The notes under the pieces are model-generated. The model worked only from the letters and a program-made list of their open reading frames with translations, searched no databases and was not told the DNA's origin. From Ctenosaura bakeri (lineage: Eukaryota > Chordata > Lepidosauria > Squamata > Iguanidae), in contig CAOLHI010002516.1 of assembly GCA_948474755.1 (NCBI GenBank), positions 21,001 to 85,000 on the forward strand: DNA of 64,000 bases, written 5' to 3'. Positions 34,487 to 44,921 of the stretch are shown in pieces. The position numbers and the translations under genes are program-made. The number at the start of each line of letters is the position of its first letter. Position 1 is the first letter of the stretch.

Positions 34487-36289
34487 TGGTCTTCTTCATT
34501 TCAGTCTTCCCTTGGTGAATGTGAGGGAGGAGCTGCCTCAACAATTCTGTCAGGGAGAATGATGACCTAAGAAGACTGGTCTGGTCTGACCTTCTAAAAA
34601 ATCTGTTGTGTGCGTATTGCCAACCTGTTCCTAGCCTGGACTAGAGATGGAAAGAATGTTTGAAGTCTGAAGGGAAAAGAGAGAGAAAGATATTTCTTGA
34701 GTCAGGTAACTGTGATGAGAATCCTCAATAATCCCCTTTCTTATTTCCTTTTTGAACCTTCAAATAGACTTAAAGACAATTCCTGTCAGTCCCAAACCCA
34801 TACTCACCTTTTCCCTCCTGCCCCCTGAACACAGCCATGCAGTGGTTGCCAGAAAGGTTGCTGTTGGCTGTATATGATGATGACTTCATCCTCTGGGATC
34901 TCAGAAAGACCACTAGGAGTATTGGAGGATGCCTGAACCATGTGTCAGCTATGAGAACACAGCCAGCAATGACCCTTTTTCCTTGGACTTTTCCATCCTC
35001 GTGCCAGCCACTACTAGGTAGGGTTTTGTGGCAATAGCTGAGGTGGAGAACAGGGGGCAGCAATGAAAGGAGGATTGCTGCTAGTGTTTGTATCAGAAGA
35101 AGCAAGGCAGTTGCATCTGACCCCCTCCCACTGGGCACTGCAATGGCAGTGCATGGGCAAGAGACAAGATTACAAAGAATTGCTGCTAAAGGGGTGGAAA
35201 CTTCTCCCCTCTGCAAGGATGTCTTCAAATACTGAACATTATTCAAAGACATACCCACAGTGGAGACAAAATTAAGTCATTCATTCTCACCTGCAGGAAC
35301 AAATAATTTAAAGAAGCACATCTCTAGTCCAGGCAATTTAATAATTTATTTTGGTGATTTCTGGGAGGAAGATAGTGACATGTGGGTTGTTCCTTTTGTA
35401 GCTTCTATGGGAATACATTGCACAGGGAACACAGGTACAGTGTTTTCAAGTCTCAGCTATTTGAGATAGGAAAAAATCACCTTCTGGACAAAAGGGATGC
35501 AAAGGATTACCAAAGGTGTGTCTTGGAATTCCCTCCTGGTGATCTAATCATCAGTGGCAATTGATCCTGGGTGGAGGGGAGAGGGATTGCAGTTTTCCAG
35601 CTTCCCCACCCATGTGAACTGCCTGCTTGTAATGAAGCAACAAGCAACTAAAGCCTCTTTCTAACAACTGGATTTTTAAATCCAGCAAGTAAAGTTTATA
35701 AAAAGCCTTATGACAACACATATGAAACCTCTAACTTCTCACAAAGTGCTTTTCTGTATAAGCAAGGCTCTGTGAGTAAACTCACCTGGATTTTTAAAAA
35801 GAATTCTTAGTTGTGAATTAGTAGCCACAATACAGAGCAAAAAGCAAGATATGAGAGACTAAGAAATTATTATGATTTGAGGCATTACAGAGTATGAAAC
35901 ACTGAATTTATATGAGAAAGGAACTTTATTTACCTTAGGAGTGAGATAACAGCAAGGTCACTTCTGTAGAACTAAAATGAAAGTCAGCTAGATGTCTATG
36001 TAAATAACTATATGCTATAAACAGTGACTGCATAAGAAAGTTAAGCAAAGAGTGGCATCTGGTGGCCAAAAAAAAATTACTGTTACCAATTTCTTTTTCA
36101 TCTTTCCTGTGCCTGCCTCTATTTTTTTTTTAAATGAATTTGGGTCTATAATGTCTGTTAGTTCTGGCACAAGATCCAAACTATAAGGATCGGAAAGAAT
36201 AGGATCTGTACATATGCCATCCAAGTCAATAGACATATCTCAAAAATATATAGAAGACTTCCAGGCCATAAAAATGCAGATAGATTAGA
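34487..36289. other. No supported feature
   Basis: The minus-strand ORF at 34770-35258 (162 codons) has no recognisable domain and overlaps plus-strand frames of similar quality, so it is not called. The rest is AT-rich. Confidence 0.4.
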
Positions 36290-37805
36290 TGGTAAAAGAT
36301 TTGATGGTAGAATTTAAAAAGGAATTAAAATCAGAGAGAAAGTAGTGCAATCAGAGATGAAAGAAGTGAAACAGTCCCTTACACGGATGGCATCTGATCC
36401 GAAACAAATAAATTAAAAGATCCAGAGTCTGGAACTAAAAAGAGAAAGACTGGAAAATAAGACAAAGAAATTGGATAGAGAACGTGAGCATGGATTGGAT
36501 GCTTTTGCCTTGAAGAACAGGAAAGAGAAAACTATTTATATTTTAGAGCCATTCCAGAACAATCTAATGAAAATATCCAAGAAAGAATGGTGGATGTCAT
36601 AGCAAACTTTTGGAAAAGCAAAAGGATGATGTTCAATTTGAGCCTGAGTGCAGTTTGTCTTATTTCTCACATGTAGCAATACAGAGAAAGTTACAAACAG
36701 ATGTGATTGTCTACCTTGTTCAAAAGCAAATTATAGACCAAGTATTGCAGCACCATTCTGAGAACAGAATAAATGTGGTGATGTTGACCTTATGGCATTC
36801 AAGATACACCCACCAGGATCTTGTGCAAGAGAAGGAAATGTACCTTTTTGATTGATAAATTTAAGCAAAATAAGATTTCATTTAGATGGGAAATATTAGA
36901 GGCATTTCCTTTAACTTCATGCAAAGATTTATAGTGAATGCTGTATGAAAGCTGTACAAAATTTGTACGGAAATACAGCTAAGAACTGGAGCATCCTGAA
37001 GAGAGAGAGGAAGGTAAAATTTAAGAGGTCGTGTTGGATCAAGATTTGGCTAGGCACAAGGACAAGAGACTGGCTGGAGAAGAAAAAGAAATCAGAGGTG
37101 CTGGTATTTGACACAAGGAGAATTGACTAAAATGCATAAAGAGGCTTCAAATACATGTTGTAAATATGAGCAACAAGTGGAATCTTTTTATCATATGTGG
37201 CAGTCTTCTGAAAAGGCCAAAAAATTCTGGAATCAAGTACATGCTATGATATAAAAAATTGTGAAAGTTAATGTTCAATTGAAGCTGGAATTATATTTAT
37301 TGGGATTAGTAGAAAATAACTGGAGAAGAAGTATAGCAAATTACTATGATATATAACCATCACAACAAGATTATTGTACACACAGAAGTGGAAGAATACA
37401 ACAATTCCAGTGTAAGAGGAGTGGCTGATAAAATTAATGGATGTAGACGAAATTGATAAATTGACAGTAGTAGTAAGGAAAAAGTCAGTAGCAATTTTTT
37501 CAGAAGACTGGGAACCTTTTTTGCAAGAAAAAGAGTAGAATATGCTGACTGTAAGTTTTGTCAGTTGGTATATTTGGAAAAACAGATGTTGAATCTGAAC
37601 GGTATTTCGAAGTAGAAGAATTATTTTATATAGTTACATATAATCTCTGTTAGGAAGGCTGAAAGCCAATATATATCTTTTTCTTAATATTCTCTACTAT
37701 TTTTGCTGTCTGCATTTTTTTTCTTTTTTGTTTTTCTTGTTTGTAATTTGTTGTTTCTTTTTCTGTTTTGCTGTAGGTGTTTTGAAAATGCTTAATAAAG
37801 CTTCC
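36290..37805 (+). pseudogene. Decayed L1-like LINE (ORF1 and ORF2 end)
   Basis: At 36290-36480 there is a heptad-like, charged segment (KxxIKxLELKRERLENKTKK style). It is followed in the same order by an L1 ORF1 RRM-like part (FRAIPEQSNENIQERMVDV) and a C-terminal part at about 36700-36860 (LVQKQIIDQVLQHHSENRI). After an internal deletion, 37100-37550 resembles the ORF2 C-terminus (YHMWQSSEKAKKFWNQVHAM; ENNWRRSIANYY). It ends near a 3' AATAAA at about 37795. Multiple stops and frameshifts make it dead. Confidence 0.75.
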
Positions 37806-37849
37806 TTAATGATTTATCTAGGCAAAGTATAAATTTCCCCACAATACAA

Positions 37850-38260
37850 AGTTCCTTGGTTGTTAAAAGAGTTGGAAATTCTGCTTCTCAAGTGTTGAGA
37901 ATCCCTGGTGAGAAGAATTCTGGACTGACAACTATTTTTGCAGTTTGGGACTTATTCTGTTCAAAATTAGCACATTTTTCTGTGCTGAAAATTCTGCTTC
38001 CTAAACAGAAAATACTGCTTTCTGCACAAAAAGCCATGAATGAATTATGCACAGAATAAGTTCAGAATTATAGCATTTTCTGTGCAGGAAACAGCTTTTT
38101 TTTTTAGTAAAAATGATACTTTTGCACAAAAAATTATGTTTCCTGCACAGAAAATGCTATTTTACACACACACACACACACATGCAAATTTTGCATGGAA
38201 CAAGTCCTGGATTGTAAACAGTCTTTGAAAACTGCATAGTTATTGAAGACTTTCTTCCAG
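37850..38260. repeat. Dispersed TTTCTGCACA-type repeat (copy 3)
   Basis: Reiterated phrases TTTCTGTGCAGGAAACAG, TTTGCACAAAA and CAGAAAATGCT recur within the segment and at 41.1-41.4 kb. Both copies end near CTTTGAAAACTG. An (AC)n run lies at 38165-38183. Confidence 0.6.
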
Positions 38261-38497
38261 TGGCAAGACAATTACTAACATTACTTGTTGCTTCTTTTGA
38301 AAATGAAATAAATGAAAAATTACATCTCAAAACTGCATCCAATTACAGACTGGCAGTCAATATAGCTCCTTCAGTATAGGTGACACATGTTCCATGTAAT
38401 AGTTCCAGTTGCTGTAGTACCTTCATCTTGTATTAGCTAAACTTCCAAAGAGATTTGAAAGATATTCCAAAATAGATTCAGTGTGGTCAGTGATGTA

Positions 38498-39265
38498 GAC
38501 TTGAGTTAATTGACTCGGACTGAAGTCGGACTTAAATCGCTTCAGTGACTCGACTCAGACCCAACTTGGCAATAAATGATGCACTGACTGAATTCAACTC
38601 AAGACTTGTATATTTTTAGTGATTGACTTTCTGCCTTTGGTTCAGTAACATAATATATTCATCCAGAAATCTTATGACTTTGAACACTTCCATCTCTTTT
38701 TGTCTACTGATCACATGACAATCTGGCTCAAGCCAAAAGTGTAGGCGCATTTCTCACAAGGAAATACAAATGAGTGAGGCAATGGGCTTGAGGCAGGCTT
38801 GAGGTCTGCCCAGCAGTCTGTCCCTCCTGCATATCGGAGGAGCCTTCTAAAATGTTTCCTAACAGCAGAAGACAAGACTTGCCCCCAGAGTGCAAGGTGT
38901 ATTTCTCAGAGGGGAACAGCAAATGTGTTAGGTAATCAGCTTGAGGAAGAAGGATCCTTCCTTCTAAAGTTTTTGAAGCTTCAGTAATGGGAAGTAAGAG
39001 GGATCTTGTTTTGCACTTCTGAAAAAGTCTCCAGCTTTGGGAAGGGAAAGTAAGAAGGATTCTATTCCCCACTTCCAAAGCTGCAGATGGCAAAATCACA
39101 AATGTGGAGGGATGGTTCTGCTTAAACTAGTAAAACAGACCTTATTTGACTCTGTCCAGAAATTCTGGAATATAGCTTGGGGTATAAAGTTGGCTCTCAG
39201 ACTTGAGACTTGACTTGATACTTGAAGGTAGAGACTTCAGACTCGGAATAAAAGACTTAAATACA
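38498..39265. mobile_element. Stuttering GACTTGA/GACTCGG repeat block
   Basis: Both ends carry iterations of GACTTGAG and GACTCGG (38505-38600; 39195-39260). Between them, CATTTCTCACAAGGAAAT and TATTTCTCAGAGGGGAA begin two diverged units of about 140 bp. This resembles a non-autonomous DNA element but target duplications were not found. Confidence 0.4.
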
Positions 39266-39271
39266 TGACTA

Positions 39272-39500
39272 CCATGTGGTATAGTAGTTTGGGTATTGGA
39301 CTATGATTCCAGAGAACAGGGTTTAAATCCTCTGATCTGTCATGGAATCCCACTGGGTAACCTTGGAAAAGTTTTCTCTCTGCCTCAAAGGAAGGCAAAG
39401 GTGAACCCTCTCTGAACAATTCTTGCTAAGAAAACCCCATGATAGGTTCACCTTAGGGTCACCATAAGTCAGAAATAACTTGGAGGTACACAACAACAAT
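39272..39500 (+). repeat. tRNA-derived SINE with (AAC)n tail
   Basis: Full-length copy: the head GTGGTATAGTAGTTTGGG, then CAGGGTTTAAATCC, CACTGGGTAACCTTGG, AAACCCCATGATAGG and GGGTCACCATAAGTCAG, with tail ACACAACAACAA. Confidence 0.9.
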
Positions 39501-40160
39501 TCCGTAATAGAATGTTCAGACTAATTCTTGAGGTTAGTAGGCCATGGATTACCGAAGTCAAACTAATTCTACTTAGAAGGGGTTAGACCTAATATGCCTT
39601 AGTTGTTGGAAGGCACCACATGTCACTGATACCACTTGCGTTTCCTCTAACAGTGCTGAATCTCTGACTGGTCTCTTAAGGTGAATGGAATCCCCAACTT
39701 TATCCAGAACAGACTGAACACCACTTTCCATATCAGATGAAGCTCTTATCTCTATTTCTCTAGATAGAGTTTATAGCACACAGTATATGAAATTGTGCTA
39801 ATTTGCATGAGTTGTCTATATTTACAGGGTTTTGGAAGATTCGTATTTTATCAAATAAAGGATTATTTAAACGTTATCACCCTCCTGTCATAAAGTTTCA
39901 TATGGGAGTATCTACCCTTGCAAATAACCTGATAGCCTAAGAATTCCAGTGTATTTTACATTGAGTTCTGAAACACATAATCATATTTTGGCAGAGTGCA
40001 TAGGAAACAGTCTTATACCAGATTAGACTACTAGTCCATCTAGAAAAGTATGGTCTGTACTGACTGACAATAACTTTCCGGGACTTCAGACACAGATCTT
40101 TCTCAGCTTTTTGTGAAACTGCTAGGACTGAACCTGAGAACTCCCATATGACTATTGACA
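39501..40160. other. No supported feature
   Basis: AT-rich DNA with no recognisable gene or element. Confidence 0.4.
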
Positions 40161-40164
40161 AAAC

Positions 40165-40207
<43 letters not shown>

Positions 40208-40208
40208 A
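40165..40208 (+). repeat. (GAT)n microsatellite
   Basis: About 14 uninterrupted GAT/TGA units. The poly-serine run predicted on the minus strand is an artefact of this repeat. Confidence 0.95.
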
Positions 40209-40564
40209 TATTGGGTGTTATAATTGCCATATTTTGACTTGAAATATATTTTAATATTAATGTGTTCTTATATAGTAATTTTCATTTTAAAATTTAAAAT
40301 AAACCTTATAAGAATACAGTATGTACTATTTAAATGAAAGATGTACCATTTAAAAATAGGGAACAAATGGCATATATTTGATGTGGTTAATGTCAGCTGA
40401 TTAAGCAGTGTGTATAAACAATGACATCCTTCATGTTTACTTATGCACACGATGACAGCACCAACAGAAGATGACATGTGAATATGTTAGGTTGCCAGTG
40501 TTCATGCACATTCCACACTGGACTTAACTGTAGTATACATCACTGTTGATTGGGGTAGCATTCA

Positions 40565-40685
40565 CTCGTCTCTCCAGATGTTGCCATACTGTAACTCCAA
40601 GCATTCCTTACCAGTGGATACGCAGGCTGTGGTTACTGGGAATCATAGACTGACAACACATGGAGGGCTGCACAATTCCTACCAC
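40565..40685. mobile_element. Decayed palindromic hAT-like MITE
   Basis: CTCCAGATGTTGCCATACTG at the left is opposed by GACAACACATGGAGGG at the right. The ACTGTAACTCC block is the common ACTACAACTCC repeat of squamates. Target duplications are not clear. Confidence 0.5.
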
Positions 40686-40689
40686 TTTT

Positions 40690-41120
40690 GTGGCTCTGTG
40701 TAAGACAAAAATCTTGCAAACAAATTACATCCTTTAAAAGAATAAAAAATGAAAATGAAAAATTTCACATGCACCAGTTACCAGGAAGAGTCCTGTAAGT
40801 GCATTATGCAAGCAACTGCACTTTTTCCAGGATTATGGGGAAACGGACCAAATGTGCCTGCTCCAAGGATGCCCTTCCTCCACAACGCCTTTCCTCATTC
40901 AAGGCCTCCATAGCTCTAGCCCTTTTTCTCCTACTGCACCACACTGATCGGCTTAGTTACACTGGTGTAAGGCACCAGAAAAGCTTGCTCCCTGTGTGTC
41001 CATTTAAATCCACATGAAAGTAGAGGGCAGAAAGAATATTTGAAAATATTTGAAAAATAGTCAAAGATTAGTTTATTGAGTGTTAGAAACCCTGCTCCAG
41101 AGAATCCTAGACATGCAAGT
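40690..41120. other. No supported feature
   Basis: Unique-looking AT-rich sequence. No exon could be supported. Confidence 0.35.
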
Positions 41121-41124
41121 ATTG

Positions 41125-41385
41125 TCACATTTTAGGACTTAACTCTGTGCAAAAAATTCATTTAGGGTTTCTTTTCTTTTCTTTCTTTTTTTTTTGGGGG
41201 GGGGGCAAAACACAAGTTCCCACCACAGAAAACAGCTTTTTCTGCATAGAAACAACATCTCTATACTGAAAATGCTGTTTTCTATGCAGGAAACTTATTT
41301 TCTGTGCAAAAAAAAAAAAAAAGGTACATCAGTAAAAATAAATCTTTAACTGTGAATAGACTTTGAAAACTGTTCAGTTTTTAAC
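41125..41385. repeat. Dispersed TTTCTGCACA-type repeat (copy 4)
   Basis: It contains GAAAACAGCTTTTTCTGC, AAAATGCTGTTTTC and TATTTTCTGTGCAAAA in the same style and order as 37.85-38.26 kb, ending with GACTTTGAAAACTG. Poly(T) and poly(G) tracts interrupt it. Confidence 0.6.
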
Positions 41386-41389
41386 TTTT

Positions 41390-42648
41390 TCACACGGAGG
41401 AGAAACAATTGTGAAATTATTTATTCTTGATTGTAAGAACAAAATTTATTGTGATTTAGTTCCTTTCATGAATGCTGGATTAAGATGCTATATTTCTTTT
41501 TCTTTTCTTTTTTTTTTAACTCTATGTATATTATATAAGTGTTGGCAATTGGATGGGTCCCTATTCCCATTCTGCCCAAGAACTACAAAAAATGGTTTTA
41601 AATATCAGCAAGATAAAATGCATGCTACAAAATGCCACAAGCAGGAGCAATTGATAAAAGTAGGCAGCATGTCAGGGTTTGTGTGCACACCGTTTGCATC
41701 TGGTAGATCATAAGGATTTGTTGGACATGTAGGAACAATTAAGACTACACACTGTGATCTGATATTTTTTTATTCAAGAGTATTTGCATAGCAGTTAGAG
41801 GCACTGGGCATTTGGGGGAGTAAGATGCATATGTCTAAATAAGTAAAGATTTATTTAACATGTATTTTAAATAGTGCTTCAGTTCACCAGCTGTTTAACA
41901 GAGATTCAGACTCTGGGATGCAAACTCCTTTAGGCTTGTAAGCTTCAACAGTATGCCCATTATATCTGATTTTTAAGAAAATGCCGGTAATCTAGCAGCC
42001 CCTGTTTATAGGACTGCTTCACTTTTTTAATCTGAGACTGGAATGTGTTATAAATCAAGCACTGATTTTGCAAAACCAGAAAAAAGTATCCTCAACCCAT
42101 TTTAAAGCATTATGATCAGATTCACTGCTCGTGTGTTTCTCATTATTCCTGCTTAGAAGCGAGTGGCAAATATCTCTGTGTCAAGTAGGATGACCCAGGT
42201 AGTACATTTAAAGATGATATAATTTCGGTTCTTTCCTGGACAGTTTCATGTTGTATAGTTAAAACATGGGGATGGGATCCTTGAAGAGTGAGACCTACTT
42301 ACAATATATTATGCTTAAACTTCACTACAACTCTGACCATCCCAGATGCATGTACATTTATATGCTGAAGTATCCACCATTGCTCAGGTTAATTAATGAT
42401 AGTTCACTTTTCATTTTCATCTGCTCTTGAGGATGACTGCCTTACTCTATGGGTGCTCAAATGTTCCTCGTGCTGAGAATCAGTGTCAGTTTATCTTGAG
42501 AGGATTTGTCTCTCACAAGCTGGCAAATACCCTACTCAGTATGAATAAAAAATAATTAAGGTGTTCCCAGGCTACTCTCCAAGTGAACTTCATGCATGCC
42601 ACATTACCTATATGTTAAGTCAGACCATATCAAGCGAGTTTATGCAAA
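41390..42648. other. No supported feature
   Basis: AT-rich sequence between repeats; no gene is visible. Confidence 0.4.
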
Positions 42649-42780
42649 TACAGTAGAGTCTCGATTATCCGACATAAACGGGCGGGCCGATAGTCGGATA
42701 GCTGAAAATGTCGGATAATCCGGAGGCTCTAAGAAAAGACTTGAAATCACTACGAATTGCAAACATATTGAAGTTTTATT

Positions 42781-42850
42781 GCAGTAACAGTAAAAGTAAC
42801 ATTGCAGTAACAGTAAAAGTAACATTGCAGTAATGTTCCAGTAACAACAT
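42781..42850 (+). repeat. 23-bp tandem repeat inside Tigger
   Basis: Two perfect units beginning GCAGTAACAGTAAAAGTAAC and a degenerate third lie between the transposase stop and the left terminal repeat. In minus-strand sense this is the 3' untranslated part. Confidence 0.85.
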
Positions 42851-42867
42851 TGTAGTGTATAAAAAGT

Positions 42868-44541
42868 TCAGTCCTCTGAAAATTTAAAGAAATCAGTCAT
42901 CCTTTTCTGCTTTTCCGAAGATTGCCGTTTCTTCGCAGCCAAGTCTCGCCATCTTTGCAGCATCATAATGTCGACCCCCGTAGCTTCTTCTTGTTGCTCG
43001 ATGTACTTCATTGCGATTTCTAGAGCCCTAACCCCATCGCCATGCGAGATTGTGAGAGGTTCAACAGATGATGCTTGCTCATCAATTTCTATTTCGTTGC
43101 CGTCGCTATTGATAAGAGCAACAATTTCTTCATCACTAATTTCATACTGATCGTCTTCGTTCATCCAGCTGTCAACCTCTTGCAAAGACACATCCTCACA
43201 CCCAGGGATACGGTGTACTAAGGGTAGAATGCTTTCTTCGTCTCCATCTGTGCTTTCCATAATTTCATCTTCTTCTTCATTTTCGCATAGCAACTTATTC
43301 CATGATCTGACAATTGTTGGAGCGCTAACGTCACTCCAAGCTCTTGCAACCCAATAAGCAACGTCCTTTACATTGATGCGTTTCAATCTTTCAATCATGT
43401 CTTGCCCTTCTTCAATTTCTTCTGTCAGTGTCGACAGTAGCTTCCTGCGATAGTTCCTTTTTAGCGTTTCCAAAACGCCCTGATCCATAGGTTGGCATAT
43501 GGCGGTGACATTAGGTGGCAGAAACATAGCCTTAATGTTCCCATCTTGAAGCTCCTCTGCATCAGGGTGCGCCGGGGCATTGTCTAGCAGCAAGACTGCT
43601 TTTCTGGGGCGACCACTGTCTTTTAAAAATTTCTCCTTGGAAGAAACAAATTCCTTAAAAAACCAGTCTTTGAAAATTTCTCTGGTCATCCATGCACTTT
43701 TTTGATTTTGGTAATACTTCACAGGAAGAGCGTTCTTTGAAATTGTTTTAAAGGCTCTTGGATTTTTGGACTTCCCAATCATTGCGAGGTCCATTTTGAG
43801 GGTCGCAGAAGCATTGCTGCATGCTAAAATTGTCAGCCTTTCTTTACTGCGCTTATAGCCTGGGGCTGCTGCTTCCGTTCTGGCTGCAAGACTCTTACTG
43901 GGTAACAGTTTGTAATTGAGGCCGGACTCATCACAATTAAATATCTGATCATCTGTTAGGCTTTCAGCTGCAACAAACTCTAGAAATTTTTTCTTGAATG
44001 CCTCCATTTCTTGAAAATCTGAAGACAGTTTCTCTCCACAAACACATAACTGACGGATTCCATAACGTTTCTTCCACCTGTCGAGCCAACCAACGCTGGC
44101 TGTAAAATCTGGGTCCCCTTCATCAAATTCCTTTCGAAAATGCAATGCCTTTTGCTGCAAAATAGGCCCTGAAATAGGCACACCTTTGTCTCTAAACTGC
44201 AGAAACCAAACATACAAAGCTTCACTGACCTTTTCATAGCCACACTTTTTCATGGTTTTCCTCTCTTTCACTGCAACATCAGTAGCTCTGGAGGAACACC
44301 ATTTTTCTATCTCCAATCGGTTCTTTCTCCAGTCTCCTACAGTTACCCTTCCAACGCCATAGTCATCTGCTACCTTCTGCAATGTCTCTCCATTATCCAG
44401 TCTCTTGATTGCCTCAAGTTTCTTCTCCATTGGCACAACAACCTTCTTCCTTTTTGTTGCCATGCTTTGAGCCTTGTTTTGGGGCCTGGAGGTACTCGCC
44501 CTGCTCGCTGCCGCCACCGCTGCCGCCGCGCTTGGGACCAC
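42868..44541 (-). CDS. Tigger (pogo/Jerky-type) transposase, intact
   Basis: A 557-codon frame with no stop or frameshift. The order of parts is that of Tigger and the related Jerky proteins. Residues 27-80 are a basic psq-type helix-turn-helix (KKLEAIKRLDNGETLQKVAD…). Residues 100-165 are a CENP-B/Tc5-type DNA-binding domain (GVPISGPILQQKA; SVGWLDRWKKRYGI). Residues 195-400 are the DDE nuclease core. The three expected acidic residues are all present: D204 in FNCDESGL, D320 in LLLDNAPAHP and D353 in QPMDQG, with 32 residues between the last two. An acidic region follows (430-500), and the C-terminus ends QKRMTDFFKFSED. Met1 gives an alanine-rich leader of 26 residues; Met27 (ATG at 44463-44461) begins the usual MATKRKK-type start and may be the real one. 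The length and clean frame suggest a recently active copy. Function as an enzyme is inferred, not shown. Confidence 0.93.
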   Translation of the reverse strand: MVPSAAAAVAAASRASTSRPQNKAQSMATKRKKVVVPMEKKLEAIKRLDNGETLQKVADDYGVGRVTVGDWRKNRLEIEKWCSSRATDVAVKERKTMKKCGYEKVSEALYVWFLQFRDKGVPISGPILQQKALHFRKEFDEGDPDFTASVGWLDRWKKRYGIRQLCVCGEKLSSDFQEMEAFKKKFLEFVAAESLTDDQIFNCDESGLNYKLLPSKSLAARTEAAAPGYKRSKERLTILACSNASATLKMDLAMIGKSKNPRAFKTISKNALPVKYYQNQKSAWMTREIFKDWFFKEFVSSKEKFLKDSGRPRKAVLLLDNAPAHPDAEELQDGNIKAMFLPPNVTAICQPMDQGVLETLKRNYRRKLLSTLTEEIEEGQDMIERLKRINVKDVAYWVARAWSDVSAPTIVRSWNKLLCENEEEDEIMESTDGDEESILPLVHRIPGCEDVSLQEVDSWMNEDDQYEISDEEIVALINSDGNEIEIDEQASSVEPLTISHGDGVRALEIAMKYIEQQEEATGVDIMMLQRWRDLAAKKRQSSEKQKRMTDFFKFSED

Positions 44542-44921
44542 GCTTTGGGGCGAGGCTTTACTTGCCCTTCTCTCCTAGCCACGCCCCCAACCAGCCACGA
44601 CGTCAGATAATCCGGAATGTCGGATTACCGAAGGACGGATAATCGAGACTCTACTGTATATCCAGTCATTTATGTATGGTGTGGCAACACATAGAGAGAT
44701 ACCTAATTTTATTGATATAGGTACTGCAAATCTTATTCAAAAAACTACGTTTTTGAACTCAACTTACCATTTTTTCAAGTGATATGTTGTGCATTCCCAA
44801 GGCCCCAAAAGCACCAAGTGGCCTCTATTTTAAGTCAGACCATCTCAGACAAATTGGATGTAAATCTGTCTGGCTGTTTTCATGTGATATGGTAACAAAC
44901 AGACAGAAATATTTGTTCCTG

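Larger units (their letters stand above)
42651..44656 (-). mobile_element. Complete Tigger/pogo DNA transposon
   Basis: The 2,006-bp element is bounded by inverted repeats that are identical for at least 21 bp, starting CAGTAGAGTCTCGATTATCC at both ends. It is flanked by TA on each side (42649-42650, 44657-44658), the target rule of Tc1/mariner/pogo elements. Subterminal repeats of TCGGATA/TATCCGA lie inside the left end up to about 42722. It contains one transposase reading frame on the minus strand covering almost the full interior. There is about 115 bp of leader and about 215 bp of trailer. Confidence 0.95.

Noticed and set aside
34770..35258. 162-codon minus-strand ORF with a hydrophobic stretch
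   Set aside because: Possible membrane segment is compositional; there is no recognised family, and plus-strand frames of like quality overlap.
39937..40230. ORF with a poly-serine run
   Set aside because: Translation of the (GAT)n microsatellite.
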